Below, piece by piece: positions 23,639 to 36,764 of a stretch of DNA of 64,000 bases (position 1 is its first letter; each line of letters opens with the position of its first letter). The translations under genes and the position numbers were made by a program. The DNA comes from Echiichthys vipera (Eukaryota; Chordata; Actinopteri; Perciformes; Trachinidae): the NCBI GenBank assembly GCA_963691815.1, contig OY829646.1, positions 28,611,772 through 28,675,771 of the forward strand, read 5' to 3'. Under the pieces are notes generated by a model. The model searched no databases, was not told the DNA's origin, and saw only the letters and a program-made list of their open reading frames with translations.

Positions 23639-26309
23639 GAGTTAAGTCTGTGGGTCATAATCAGATATTTTTTAGGACTAATTCTATTTAAACTACCTAT
23701 TTATCCCACATTTGCATGTCCAAATCTGATTACTAGGTTTTTGTTGAAAATATAATACATAATTGCATATTCGCTATGTTAATATGCCTCTTCACAGTAA
23801 TTATAAAAGCTTTAATGTCATATCACGAGAGTGAAGTTACTCCAAACAGCAACAAATGCGAGTCCAACCATTTAACATCATATCTGTCATCTAATTCTAT
23901 AGCTCCTTGTTGTTATTTCTAGTCATTTTAATTCTTAAAGATTAGCAGATTGTACCTTTATTCACGGCTACTTTATACCTCTTTGTGTGGAGAACTTGGT
24001 TGTATAAGCCTCTAACGTGATAATTTCTCTGTGTCTTTGGCCTTAAGCCCATTAAAAGTCTGTCGTGTCTGACGAAGATTAAGACAGTGCTTAAGACAGT
24101 GTTATGTCATACTGGGGATGATGGGCAGTTGTAAAAAAAACAACAACTTTTTTTTACCTATACACACATGACCTACAATTATGTTCCTAACATAATTAGA
24201 TAGAAGTAATAAGCCGTCTTTGGTGAGTTATATTATTCCTACATTCTGCCTAAGACCTTATACTATTTGGAGTAGTGGAGAATGACATTCTTTCCAGTTA
24301 CATCCCGATGGACTATAACTGTTAGTCTCTCAATTCTTTTCTATCCCCCTATTTGCAATGGATGTGGATGTGACGATGATTGTGATCAGATGTGATGTGT
24401 TCCCACCAGGGAGGAAGGCCACTGTCTGTTGTTCCCACTCTCAGTCTCAGCCTTGCTTCTATTATGAGCCAGCTGCATAGGGCAGGGGTCAGCACAAAGA
24501 CCGTTAAGGCTTCCTAATCAGAGGGACAGAATAATTGCTGGTCCACTCTGCAGCCTGTTTCTCTGCTAATGTAGTGTTGATGAATTAGACTGTGTAAGGC
24601 AGTTGCACATCCATTTTGTGCGCTTACTTTTTTTTTATCCCTCTTCAGACAGTCAAAATGAAAAGCAGCAGGAGCAGCAACAACGCATTCCTTAGTGTCT
24701 TGTTTACAGAGGGTCCCCTTGACGTATCAGGCAAGCAGGGTGCTCTTTTGTATTATTCATCAGAAACCTGTGTAGAGTGAGATGGCCTGAGGCATTAAGT
24801 TTCTTCCGAATCTGTACAGAAGCGTATCGCTTCCCTCCCTCCTCCCCTACTTCTGCCTCCTCTCTCCGTTTGTGTGGACAGTAAGTAACCTGAGTCAGAG
24901 GAGAGTGGCTATGGGAAAAATGTCAGGAAACAAAGACAGAATTCCCCTTCCATCGATCCTGAGGCCTCTCTGCCCATCTGTCACTACAGTTGCCACAAGA
25001 GGGGAGGCTAAATAGGAAAAATAAATAAAGAGATGGATAAAGCGGGAGAGCATATCGCCTGCTCAGTCAGTTTCACAAGGGCACCTTAGTGCTGCTGTCT
25101 TCTGCATCTAGTGGGGCAACTGTAGCTGCCTGCAACTCCCAGTCTCTCTCCACACTGCTGCTGGCCTCTAATGATGTTTTATAGTGGTGCACTGGCAGAT
25201 AGGCTGGGCTTGGTCTCTTGCTGGGAGAGGGGAATAATATGAACATATCAGCAGGGCTCTGCTGGCCTTATCATTGTCACCACCGTGCCAGCACCCGGCA
25301 CAGTGGAGAGCTTCATTTCATTTCTAAAGAGAATTCCTGGGATAAGGAGATGGGTGATACGTAATGATGCTTAATTCAGCTTAAGGCGTTGAAGGGAATT
25401 ACTTAGTGTGGAATCAAGGTTAAAACCAATCTGCTGCAAAATTCCTCAATGCTCAGGAAGAAGGGATTTCAGTAAATTGCTCCAAAGAGTAAGCCCCCTC
25501 TGCCCGCTATGTCTTCAGTACTTTTTGAGAATTTTGTCCCACATTTTGTTTAGTGTCGTCACTTCTAAGTGGCCCATAATGCATCATATGGATTTGTTGT
25601 GATAAGTTTTGAGTGTAATAATTTGATTCACCATGAAACTCTAATTAAACTCAATCCTGTCTCGGTAGGAGACATCCATGTTAATAAGGTGCAGGTGGTA
25701 CAGAGGAAAGGGGGAGTCTGAAAGGCTATAAAAGCTGCCTTTAGGTGGCGGTAGTCTGCCTTGTGTAGGGTGGCATTAAGATGAGGGTGTCAAGGAGAAA
25801 AGGGGCTCTAGTCTCTGCTGACTTGACATTGTCACTTGTCACTTGGTCGGGTGGCTCCAGCTGCTATAATGAAAAATGTCAGACATGAAAATGTTACAAA
25901 CATGGGATATAAAATGTTTTTTTCTGGAATTGCCCGCATGACATTATCTCATTACAATTGTTTTAAATGACAACCACTGAATTAACCAAGCAGACACTGA
26001 ATCCGTATGCAAAATGTGCACAAAACTGCATATGGTAAGCATGGAAGATTTCTCTTGTAACAATTGATAAAAAACCAAGGTTTTTGAATTGATTCTAAAA
26101 AATGACTGACAGCCATAAACATATTAAATGCATAATGCTGAAAAAAGCACTTAAGAGGTGTTACTATGATCATTTAAGCGTGCATATACAATATAGGAGA
26201 TACAATATTCACTCCTTTGATCTGTTTAGGTTGAGCATGTGTATGCCAACAATGTAGCTGGAGCAGATGTTAGAAAGTGGTGCTTCCAGGAATGGTCTTA
26301 CTCTGCATA

Positions 26310-26595
<286 letters not shown>

Positions 26596-28130
26596 AAACG
26601 TCATTGTGTATTCCAGGCATGTGATTTAAGCCTTTAGCTGGCAGGCTCCGTGACAGAGCCCCTCTCTTTTATGAGCGAGACAATCTTGCATTTGTCCGAA
26701 CCTTGAAACACACACTTGTGCACACAACACACAGATGCATATGTTACCGGGCTTGGGCTGTTTTTAAGGATTCTACCAAAAAGTCTTATCTAAGGCTCTG
26801 TATATTGTATTGAAATTGCTCCCACACTTCAGTGGCCACTGAGGCAATGAATAGAAAAGCACTCTTTATTTCATTTTTCTCCCTCTCCCTTCATCTATAG
26901 ATAACTGCTTTCCTCTGGAGCTTTCTATGGAATGAGTTTCGTAAACCTGTATGTACAGAAGCCCGCTTGCTGACAGGATTGAGCAGCTAAGCAACTGAAT
27001 GCAGTCAGTCTCAACAGTCATTTAAAGGAATGAGCGACATCTCAATAAGTCGTTTGTAATTTGTGTACTTTTGTCCCCAAGTTGAGCTCTTCTGGGGCAC
27101 GAGGGCAGATATGTGTTATTTGAGCTTGCCAGTACATAAAAAAGGAAATAAATTATCGTCTTGCTTTAGGGTGTATCTTCATATTTCCTCAAATAAACCT
27201 GCTATGACTGTACATAACACTACATGCTGAAATTCTAAATTATTAATAGTCATTTTTATTTTTCTTCATCTCCCCCCAAGCTCATGTGATGGATACAACT
27301 GAGAGAAAGTACTGTCAGACCACAGAATGCCTTTGGGAACGACAGTAAATTATATTCTCTTCATATTACCAAAATATAGGAATTGTGTCGTTCAATGCTT
27401 CATTTTTTAGCTGCCATTATTTGTATTTCAGTTTGCAGAGGGGCTTCTTTCAGTACAGATGGGTCAGTATGTCTTGAAGCTGTAGAAGAAGTGTAACGCA
27501 TGGCACAAAACAGCAGCTATATTTGCATCCTCTTTCATTAATAAATCATAACATTTAACAAATCAGAGGGAAGCGGAAGATGTCACGATAAACATCAGAG
27601 GTCTCTGGCTACACATTTGTGAACATGGGGTAGGGTGTATTTCCTTTTTTTTATCTGATAAAAGCAGAATTTGAGCATTTATTTACTTCTCTTGTGTCTA
27701 TTTGTAATGTGAGGAAACATGAGAGAAAGTCCCCTCTTTCAAAACCTATGTGGTAAAGGCATTTTTAATTTGAATAAAAGACAAAACAAAAAAAAAAGTG
27801 AGAAATCTACTCTAGTTATAAACACCATAAATGGTTAATGTTTTACTTGGTCTGTATTTCTGGGAAAAACATTAAACAGACTCAGACTGAATATTCTTCA
27901 AAGATTTACACAATAAATAGTTCATTTGCAGAAACAAATTACAAGTACCCCGAAAATGTGTTTGAGATCGGAGGCAGTTGTGGGAGTGATTTATTTTTTC
28001 TCAAGTTCCCTTAAATTCAAGTAACCCATGTTAAATAATTGAATATATATGTAGGCCCCTGGCTATGCTCAACACTAAACACAAGTTGCCCCTGTAACTT
28101 AAAGCAAACATCAGTAGAGTCAAACTGGAG

Positions 28131-28168
28131 ATAGATAGATAGATAGATATCTAGATAGATAGATAGAT
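28131..28168 (+). repeat. (GATA)n microsatellite
   Basis: GATA units interrupted once by TATCTA, within intron 1. Confidence 0.95.
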
Positions 28169-29247
28169 GACATAGTATGTATTCATATTACTCTTACTGG
28201 ACAGTCACTTGAACTCCTTTCAGCCAGCTGCTGTGTATTCTTCTGGACACAGCACTTATCTGTGCTGCATAATTTCATTATTTTAACAGACCTCCTGACC
28301 TGGCAGTGTAGGGAAACAAATAGATATTTTTTTATTCAAGTGTAGAGAAAGAGACAGGATATGAGAACACAAGTTAACCTCCGTGATGGCCAGATTGGTC
28401 GGACACATTAAACCAATTTGCTTTGTTCAATAGGAAGCAGCATATTGGAGATGACATGGCCACGATAATAAGACTATGGATTGACAAGGGACATTCGCTC
28501 CCAAGTTATTGTGCTTTTGTGTATGCATGAGTGTGTTTGTGATAGAGGGGGAGTAGATGATCAGTCTAATTCACTGACACCAGAGCTTCAAAACATATCA
28601 TACTGTCATGTCTTTTTTTACTAGCCATGTGTGGGTTTGTGTCATCATGGCAAAATGTGGTCGTGGAGACATTTACTGTTACAGGATCTAACACAGAGGC
28701 GTTTTTTAGTATTTTGTTATTTCTCTAGGTTTTTAGTTTAATTTGATTTATTTCATTATGACTGACTGACACACTAGATAATAAAAGAAAGTTATATGGT
28801 ATGCATTCTCTTTACAAACAATGATGCAATCATATAATGTGTGTATATAGGGTTATGTATAGTTAAGCAATAGCTCATAACAGGCTTCGCATCAGACTGA
28901 ACAACGCTCCTTAAATGTGATATAATCCCAATATATCACAGCCTATAGTGAGCTATTGTAACCAAGTATGGCAATATTAAAGGGATGGACAGATTCCAAT
29001 TTAAATTGTTTCTGTTAACACAAATCACCCATAAAGCATTGTTGTTGAAATAAATAGGCCCTCCTGTCCGGTGGTTGCTATTGAACGCAGAGTGATTGAA
29101 AAATAAATAAGCCGTTTTTGTTGCTTAGTAACAGCTAGAAGTTCCAACCACCTTGTATAAAAGGTGAAAGTGGAGTAATATAGAATTAAGTAAAGGAATA
29201 AGGAATCATCGCCGTGATATATGGGTATTACTTCGCGGCTAAGAACT

Positions 29248-29319
29248 AATCAGATTGCTTTATTCAAGCCATCTGTTTATATATATATAAATGGATGGCT
29301 CGAATCAAGCAATCTGATT
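29248..29319. repeat. Hairpin-forming inverted repeat
   Basis: Two 26-base arms (29248-29273 and 29294-29319), inverted copies of each other with two mismatches. The left arm begins AATCAGATTGCTTTATTCAA; the right arm begins GATGGCTCGAATCAAGCAAT. They are separated by a 20-base AT-rich loop of TATATA type. A transposon terminus or MITE relic is the likely origin. Confidence 0.85.
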
Positions 29320-29829
29320 GGTATATATATACATACATACACAGTAGACAGATCTGTGCATTCTGTACCTGACAATCCTTTTACTATAAGGTGTTTTCTT
29401 TTTAATATAAACTCCAATACATGCTATTTTATTGAAGAAAAAGAAGATTGTGACAAAACAAATCTGTGCATCCCCCCAGTAGATTTTGAAACATTTTCCT
29501 TAGTGCTGCTGGTATTGTGCTCAAACAACTGAGGCACAAGGAGACAACCTAGCATCAACAGAGGTCACAAAAACAAGAGAAAAAAAGATAACCTTCACAG
29601 TGGAAGAATCTTAAGATTCAGCTGCCATGTCTGGGCGTGTGTATGTGTGTGCACGCACCTGTGCTACCACTAGCTGTATTCTTAAGCACCAGTCTTGCTG
29701 GTTTCCTCAGATTGGAATGGGCTTCCCTGTAGGGGCCGCCTGCCCCCCGGGGACTCTCAGATCCCTCCTGGGGTCTGCTCAAAACTTAATGTTTTGAGCA
29801 GTGGGATAATGGAGCTGCAGCTATATATA

Positions 29830-31106
29830 CAGTTGAGATCAAAATTAGAGAACAAAGTATTGATTCTTGATGTATTCTGAAATACTGTTATTTTTATTGT
29901 TCAGAATTTGATAGAATATCTGCTGTGGCTATACCACTGCTGCACTAGCATGTTTTTTTAATTTAAATAACCCAGGCACTAAAACAAAAACCTTTATTTT
30001 GTGAAAAAAGCAGTGAGTACACAGTCACCACTGTGTCAGAAGAGAAGATTTAAACAATGTTTTCAGAGGGCTATAGGATTGAAAAAATGAATAGGAGACC
30101 CTTGCTTTGAATGACTTCCGCATGTGCCCACAGGACATCACTAGTTCTTCACACTGCTCTGGTTTGATCTTGGTCCATTCTTTTTTCAGTGGGTGTTTAG
30201 ATCCGGACTCTGGGCTGGCCATTTCATTGTTTCAATATTCTTAGCTTCAAGGAAATGCTCAACCTTTTTTGCAGTGTGACGGGGGGCATTGTCTTACCTG
30301 AAAATTGTGGGCTGATTGGGACACAATTGCAGTGAAGGTATTGCATGTTGCCGAAGTAGGTTCACATAAACATCTGCATTCATCCTGCCATGTAGCTGTA
30401 CAAGAGGCCCAACTCCTGCTGCAGATAACAATCCCCCAAACCATGACACAGCCTCCTCCAAATTTAACTGACTTCTTTACACACTTTGGGTTCAGTCTTT
30501 CCCCAGTCCTACGCTGAACATATTGTTTCCCATCAGAACCAAATAAATTGAACATACTCTAATTACTGAAGTGCACTCTGGATCAGTTCTTCTCTGTCCA
30601 CACAACATGTTGCTCAGCAAAGGAAGGTCTAACCTTTTTATTCTTTCTGCTGATGAGAGGTTTAGTTACTGCAGAAAAGTCTAAAATGGTGAGAGACTGT
30701 GTTCCCAGACAGGTCCTTGCCTTGTTCAGCACTGAACTCTCTTGCAAGAGAGGGTCATTCCTTTGGCCTTTATCTGGACAACCTTCCGTCACAGGGTCAC
30801 CTTAGAGCGGCTTGCCATCTTGCAAAGTAAATAGAAGAGCTACTGGATAAATAGGGTGTGTCCAAATATTAATTAGATTGTAACCAAGTGCCAGATTAAC
30901 ACCAGTAACTAGGAGGTATCTGAAAGTGTCTAATTTTGCTCACTGCTTTTTCACAAAATATATATATATATATTTTCAAAAACATCCTAGTACAGCTGTG
31001 GTAAAACCACAGTGGATATTCTATAACATTCTGGTCATTAAAAAAAACGATTATATTTCAGAACAAATCTAATAATTATAATTTGTTCGCTTATTTTGAT
31101 CCCTTT
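29830..31106 (-). mobile_element. Nearly full-length degenerate Tc1-like transposon
   Basis: The two ends are inverted copies over about 180 bp. The left starts TACAGTTGAGATCAAAATTA; the right end, reverse-complemented, reads AGGGATCAAAATAAGCGAAC and shares the internal GTTCTGAAATA, CTGTGGTTTTACCACAGC-like and TTTTGTGAAAAA blocks. Total length about 1.28 kb, within the range for Tc1-like elements. A TA precedes the left end (29828-29829); the right outer end is degenerate. The transposase is on the minus strand and broken (listed separately). Its left terminal region is homologous to 3626-3768. Confidence 0.88.
30040..30818 (-). pseudogene. Tc1-like transposase pseudogene
   Basis: Probable start at 30818 (MASRSKVTL then stop). 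Frames then shift. 30792-30583 contains KPLISRKNKKVRPSFAEQHV and VVWTEKN. 30555-30259 contains FNLFGSDGKQYVQRRTGER and KSVKFGGGCVMVWG, the conserved GGGSVMVWG region of the DDE domain. 30222-30025 contains EWTKIKPEQCEELVMSCGHM, the C-terminal signature. Several stops and frameshifts separate these pieces, so no functional enzyme can be made. Confidence 0.88.
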
Positions 31107-33223
31107 ATATAAATATATATAAAATATTTACCTCACGGTGACCTCAGGGCAACCTCTCAGTGATGTGCGCTGAGATGCACAGCACACAGAGGGCTTCACT
31201 GGTGTTCATGGCATGGTGATGTATTCTTTGAACTACCAGCAGCTGGGTCTCCTTGCTGTAAATCAAACACTTTCAAAGTCAAACAAAGTGGAACTCGCTC
31301 TGCTGTGTCTTGGAACCAGTCCAACCTGAGAGAGCTTTTATTTCTGCCACATCTTCCTTCACTGTGCCCCCTAGGCATGTGCTATAGCAGCAACACGCAG
31401 CTCAAAGAATGAGTTATGTGAATCTGTTCTCACCTTCTATCTCATTAGTATAAGAGAAATGATTTATCCCTTTCTCCCTGAATCTTGCTGTCCTTGTCCT
31501 TGCCTTCTACAGTTCAGCACGTCTTCAGCTTCATCAGTAACGTGATAAATTGATTGGAGGGATAAACCATGAAACCCATCTAATTTTCTCTAATTCCACC
31601 TCTAACTACATGTCAAAACAAGCTGCTATAAAACAGTTTTTTCCTCCCATGTACATCCACTGGAGTACATTAGAGTCGTCTCATCTGGAAACAACAGTTT
31701 GCTTTGCAATTTGAGTGTTAGTTTACATTGTCATCCTGCCGGTATATGTTTTCATATTTGTGTGTGTATATCTGAGAATGTCCGACACTCTAAAAGAGAT
31801 CCCGCTGTCTCATCTGCCCCTGCTTATATCTGTAGCACAGTTTGAAATCTCACTCCCATGTCTAAAGGCCTGTGTGTGTCTGAAGGGAATTGACAGCCAC
31901 TGTGTTTTGCAGTTGCTGTTGTGTTTTTGTGGCAACAGAGGCGAATGAGTCGGCACTCTCAGATGTTATTGTCTAAACAAAAGGCCCTAAGTGGTGAGCA
32001 CACAAGATTTGTCATCAAATGTTTGACTGTGTCTGCTCTTCAGGGTAGCAGTGGCAATGCTGAGTGCTAATGGCGTATTGAAAATAGTATATTTGGCCAG
32101 TGTCATCTTTTTCTATTGTACTCCACAGATGTACTCAATTGGCCCCTCACTTGGTTTATGTCTTTGAGAGAAATCTTTCTGAAGCCTTTTGCATTCAGAT
32201 CAATTTGCTCCATTTCTTATTGATTTTTTTCTCTGTTTGGTACTGAAATACTGTATTTCATTATATATCGCTCTGAGCATTGTTTAGTTAAAAAAAAAAA
32301 AAAAACTAGCTCTCGCTCTCTCTCTTCCTTGTTTAACCCCCCTCTTGCTCTGACTCTTTTTCGGATTCCCTTTCTTTCTCTCTGCTTTGTCATCCCAGAT
32401 AAGCGATGCAATTGCTCATGTTACTGACGATCCAAGCCAAATTCATAATGATGAGATTATCTTGTCAACAGTACAGAGTGTATATGTCTGCCGTATTGAT
32501 CTGCGCACAGTCTTAATAAATTAAGTACCACGTTGGAGGCGTTGGCTCAATGATAACTCTGAACAGATCTTGCTATTTATACACCCTGAGTCACTGCTGA
32601 GATGATAAATGAAACGTGTATTCTCTTCTGTTTTCCTCCTATTTTTCCTCCTCTACTATTTCCAGATTGATGAGGTAAAACGACCGTGAAATGCATCCTC
32701 TCTGAGGTCACATTGACATGTTGATTCGATGTACTCCCAGGTGGAGAGACATGGGTACTGCTGTGAAAAAAAACAGTCAGATATTAGACTAAAGTTGATA
32801 AAAAGCGGCGAGAAAGAAATTACCAGTGCCAGAGCTTGGGCTTGTGTTTGTGTTTAAATGACTGAGGTTTGAAGGGGGGGTTTATCTGTGCATTTGAAGA
32901 GAAGGTCAGCTGGGTTTAGAGCTTGAGATTATGTGTGATTGTTTCTTCTGTGGGCTAGCTGATTAATGCTAAAGCTGGTCTGACAGATACTTAATGCACC
33001 ATAGACGCACTTGAAAGAGACTTGGAGGAACAGGCGTTCAACACTTTGACAACGGAGCATTATCCTAAAGCCTTTACTGTCAGTTTTTACCCAGGTGTAT
33101 GAACAGTATCCTCTCAGTCTTCTAGTTCTCCTTTACCCGGCCCATCCTTTGCGCAGATACCTCTGACCGGATACATATACAGCAGATAGGTCACCTTGAA
33201 GTGAAACTACACATAGCCCATCT

Positions 33224-33496
<273 letters not shown>

Positions 33497-34130
33497 AAAG
33501 AGACAGAGAGGGAGAACCCAGGTGTGTGCATGTGCACTTATATTACATATATTGATATTGTGTGCTTGCATTCGATGTATCTGTTCATTTATCTAAGTCT
33601 GGCCTCCGTTCTGAGCTTTAGGGAAAGATCTAAAAATCCTTTCATCCACGGAACTGCTCTACCTCCATCAATTCAAATGGAATAATGTTTTTTTTTCTTT
33701 CAATGTTTTTGTGCACTAGATCAGATAATGTCTTGTTAACCTGTTAACTAGACCACAGTTGGTGGACAATTTGTTTCAACACTAAATTCTAAAATTATGA
33801 TTGATTTGATAAACACACTGCATGGCTTAATCATATTAGTTTGGAAGTGTATGGTTATTATTATTATTAAGACACTGATTTTCAAAACAACTTAGTTGAA
33901 TGCAAGGCTTACTGTAAATGATAAGTACGTTATATACAGCCTTTTGTTCAGTTTATTTTATGATAGTATTTATGTATTTTTTGTTTGATTATATTGTTTT
34001 ATCCAGTGCTCATCTCTAATTATTTGTATAAAGAAGAGGAAAAATGTAGATATAGCAAAAGAAAAACATTTTTTACTTTGGGAAATTTGCTTATGTGTTT
34101 CTCAACTAACTCTTGGAAAGAAAGCGTAGT
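33497..34130. other. Intronic, nothing recognised
   Basis: AT-rich, with a short (TTA)n at about 33855; no gene or named repeat. Confidence 0.5.
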
Positions 34131-34138
34131 GTATTTAC

Positions 34139-34863
34139 TAGGGCTGTCGAAGTTTTCATGATAATAACAAGTTTACTGCAAATTCCTCTTAACGGCACTC
34201 ATTTTTTGACGTGTGATTAACGTCCACACGTTCTTTGATAATGACCCTCCACTCGCCTCGTGGTTTGAGAAATCAGGAAGAGATGCAGCAGAAACATTGT
34301 GGATGGCAATCAAAATGAAATATTCTTGAGCAGAAAGGAATAAAGTGGCTTTTTTTAATTGCAACTTCAGCTTCAAAGACCTGCCAGATGGTTCTCTCGA
34401 CAAGACCAAAGCTATCTGCATTTAATGTCCATGTGAGTTGAGTTCCCATCGGAATGCGTCGAGTCTCAATACCACTTGCTGGCCAAGCATACAGCTGATG
34501 CAGAGAGCCCTCCTCCCGCTCACCAAAGGCAGACCATGCTGGATAGTTTGCAATACACTGTGATAGTATTACTAAGTAATGTTACATTCTGGTCAATATG
34601 CCCTTTCAGCATATCTTTTGAGCATGTAGTACCTTTGAAGCTATTCTGGAGAATGTTCTAGACAGTATTTGTCATTGTTTTGGATTGTTGTAATAATAAT
34701 AAATATTAATTAGCATGAAGCGTATTTGTCCACTCCCATGTTGACGACACTATTAAAAACTTGAAAAATATCCTTTAAAAGGCACATTTAGAACATATAA
34801 AAAAATGTGTGATTAATTGAGCGTTACCTTTATTTTATTTATTTTAATTGAGTAACAGCTCTA
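34139..34863 (+). mobile_element. hAT-type DNA transposon remnant with TIRs and target duplication
   Basis: The left end TAGGGCTGTCGAAGTTTTCA and right end ACAGCTCTA (reverse TAGAGCTGT) form short TIRs. They are flanked by 8-bp direct repeats GTATTTAC (34131-34138) and GTATTTAA (34864-34871), the 8-bp duplication expected of hAT elements. Inside, plus-strand sequence translates to a decayed BED-finger-like stretch (CNFSFKDLPDGSLDKTKAIC, a stop, then SSHRNASSLNTT), consistent with the N-terminus of a ZBED/hAT transposase. At 725 bp it is an internally deleted, non-autonomous copy. Confidence 0.85.
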
Positions 34864-34871
34864 GTATTTAA

Positions 34872-35592
34872 AAAACTGTCAAAACTCTTGCTTTTAAGTG
34901 TTGTTAAAGATTTATTGCTCAAAAAGTATACAACAGGTGTGCTTATTTTGTTACATTCATGCATGCATGTCTTAAAATGTGCAGTATGACAGGCCTGTTA
35001 CCTCTATAACTGCTTTGGATTTTTGGGCTGAGTTGGCTTCAGATTAATGAGGGTGCAAGGACAGTGCTGATTCAAGACTTCAGTTAACAGCAAAGCTGTT
35101 GCAACTATTGATGAGCAAGTACTGAATGATTAGTAGCTTAAACAGCAAGATCACATACTGCACCCTTTCCTTTCGGTTTACTGCTTTCCTCACAGTTTCG
35201 ACAGTATATAAATAATTCAACATGAAGTCAAATTCTCTCTCTCCCACTCCTCTTTTACTTTTTTTCCCAAAGATTTTCCTTTATCAATAATCATAAGACT
35301 GATCCCAGCTGTAAGCTACCCAGACCAGCTGGTTAAATGTGTCTACAAAAAAACGCCTCAAATAGAGAGGGAAAACAACACTGTTATTTTAGGAGAGCTG
35401 GCAAACTGCTGTGTTAGGGCTTTTCATGTGTTGGAATAAATATCTATGCCAAAAGCTGCATTTATCATTTACTCCTGGGGCTAAACTGCCACAGATGTGA
35501 ATCGTGTTGATAGGAGTACAAACGTGCCGTCTTGTGTCGCCCCTCCTCTTCAGAGGAGAAAATTTTCCTCCGAGATGGCAGCCGGGAATAAC
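34872..35592. other. Intronic, nothing recognised
   Basis: No gene or named repeat recognised. Confidence 0.5.
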
Positions 35593-36000
35593 TGCTGAAT
35601 TTTTGTCAGCGGTGTTGTATTTTTCAAAAGATAATGCTAGTAGGAACTATATACAAAAGGAAAACTGCAAAAAATAGGCTCCAATTGCAAATATAAGTGG
35701 TCCTGTAATACTGGATAAAGAGTAGAATGAGGAGTGCAACTGGAGACCAAAAACTCTTTTGGAGGTGAAGTATGGGGTCACAACCTCTTCCAATCAGCCT
35801 CCTTTTCACAAGTGGACTGTGATTTAGAATTTTTTTTAATTCAATTTGCTGAATTTTTGTCACTGGTGTTCAAAAGATAATGCTAGTAGGAACTATATAC
35901 AAAAGTAATCCTGCAAAACATAGGCTCCAATTGCAAATATAAGTGGTCCTGTAATACTGGATAAAGAGTAGATTTAGAAGGTTTTTTTTAAATTTCATGT
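35593..36000 (+). repeat. Imperfect tandem duplication (254-bp unit, second copy shortened)
   Basis: Copy 1 (35593-35846) and copy 2 (35847-about 36000) share TGCTGAATTTTTGTCA, AAAAGATAATGCTAGTAGGA, GGCTCCAATTGCAAATATAA and TACTGGATAAAGAGTAGA. Copy 1 carries about 95 bp (beginning ATGAGGAGTGCAACTGGAGA) that copy 2 lacks; both then continue with TTTAGAA and a T-rich run. This indicates a local duplication followed by a deletion in copy 2. Confidence 0.9.
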
Positions 36001-36271
36001 CCAGGTCCTATTTTATGTGTTGACTGCCAACACCGGAACAGGCTACCTCATTATATTGTATTGTGAATACACCTCCTAATAATGATTCTGGAATAACACA
36101 CACACACACACGCATGAACAAGCTTCACTGTGTTCACTTGTTAAAATAACTTTACGTTATTTTATTGGAAAACCAACTATATGTCTTATATCAGATATAA
36201 AGATGTAATTTTCTATGGTTGGGAGATGTGGCAAAATTTTATTTAAATATATTAAATATATTATCAACTGT

Positions 36272-36602
36272 GGGGTGAGAAGTTCAGCCATCCGTGAGGA
36301 ACTCGGAGTAGAGCCGCTGCTCCTTAGCGTTGAAAGGAGCCAGTTGAGGTGGTTCGGGCATCTAGTAAGGATGCCCCCTGGGCGCCTCCCTAGGGAGGTG
36401 TTCCAGGTACGTCCAGCTGGGAGGAGGCCTCGGGGAAGACCCAGGACTAGGTGGAGAGATTATATCTCCACACTGGTCTGGGAACGCCTCGGGATCCCCC
36501 AGTTAGAGCTGGTTAATGTGGCCCGGGAAAGGGAAGTTTGGGGTCCCCTGCTAAAGCTGCTGCCCCCGCGACCCGACCCCGGATAAGCAGATGAAGATGA
36601 GA
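36272..36602 (+). pseudogene. Non-LTR retrotransposon ORF2 C-terminal fragment
   Basis: An open frame reads RSSAIREELGVEPLLLSVER, SQLRWFGHLVRMPPGRLPRE, RRPRGRPRTRWRDYISTLVW and VWGPLLKLLPPRPDPG, ending in a stop and GGATAAGCAGATGAAGATGA. It is the same family as 13606-14130 but with an intact C-terminal reading frame and in the opposite orientation. It is severely 5'-truncated, as is typical of LINE insertions. Confidence 0.87.
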
Positions 36603-36764
36603 TATTATCAACTGGATGTCTAAAATTTAGTGAAACACTATACTTCTTGACATATTTTGGGGAGATTGTACCGTAGGCCCATCAGATAATTTACATTCTC
36701 TCTCCATCTGGGTGCAAATATGTTTCGGATCTTGATAACACAAAAAAACAATGAATCTTATGCC

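Noticed and set aside
30816..30842. Intact transposase start suggesting an active Tc1 copy
   Set aside because: The frame beginning MASRSKVTL meets a stop at once, and later pieces are in shifted frames, so the copy is dead.
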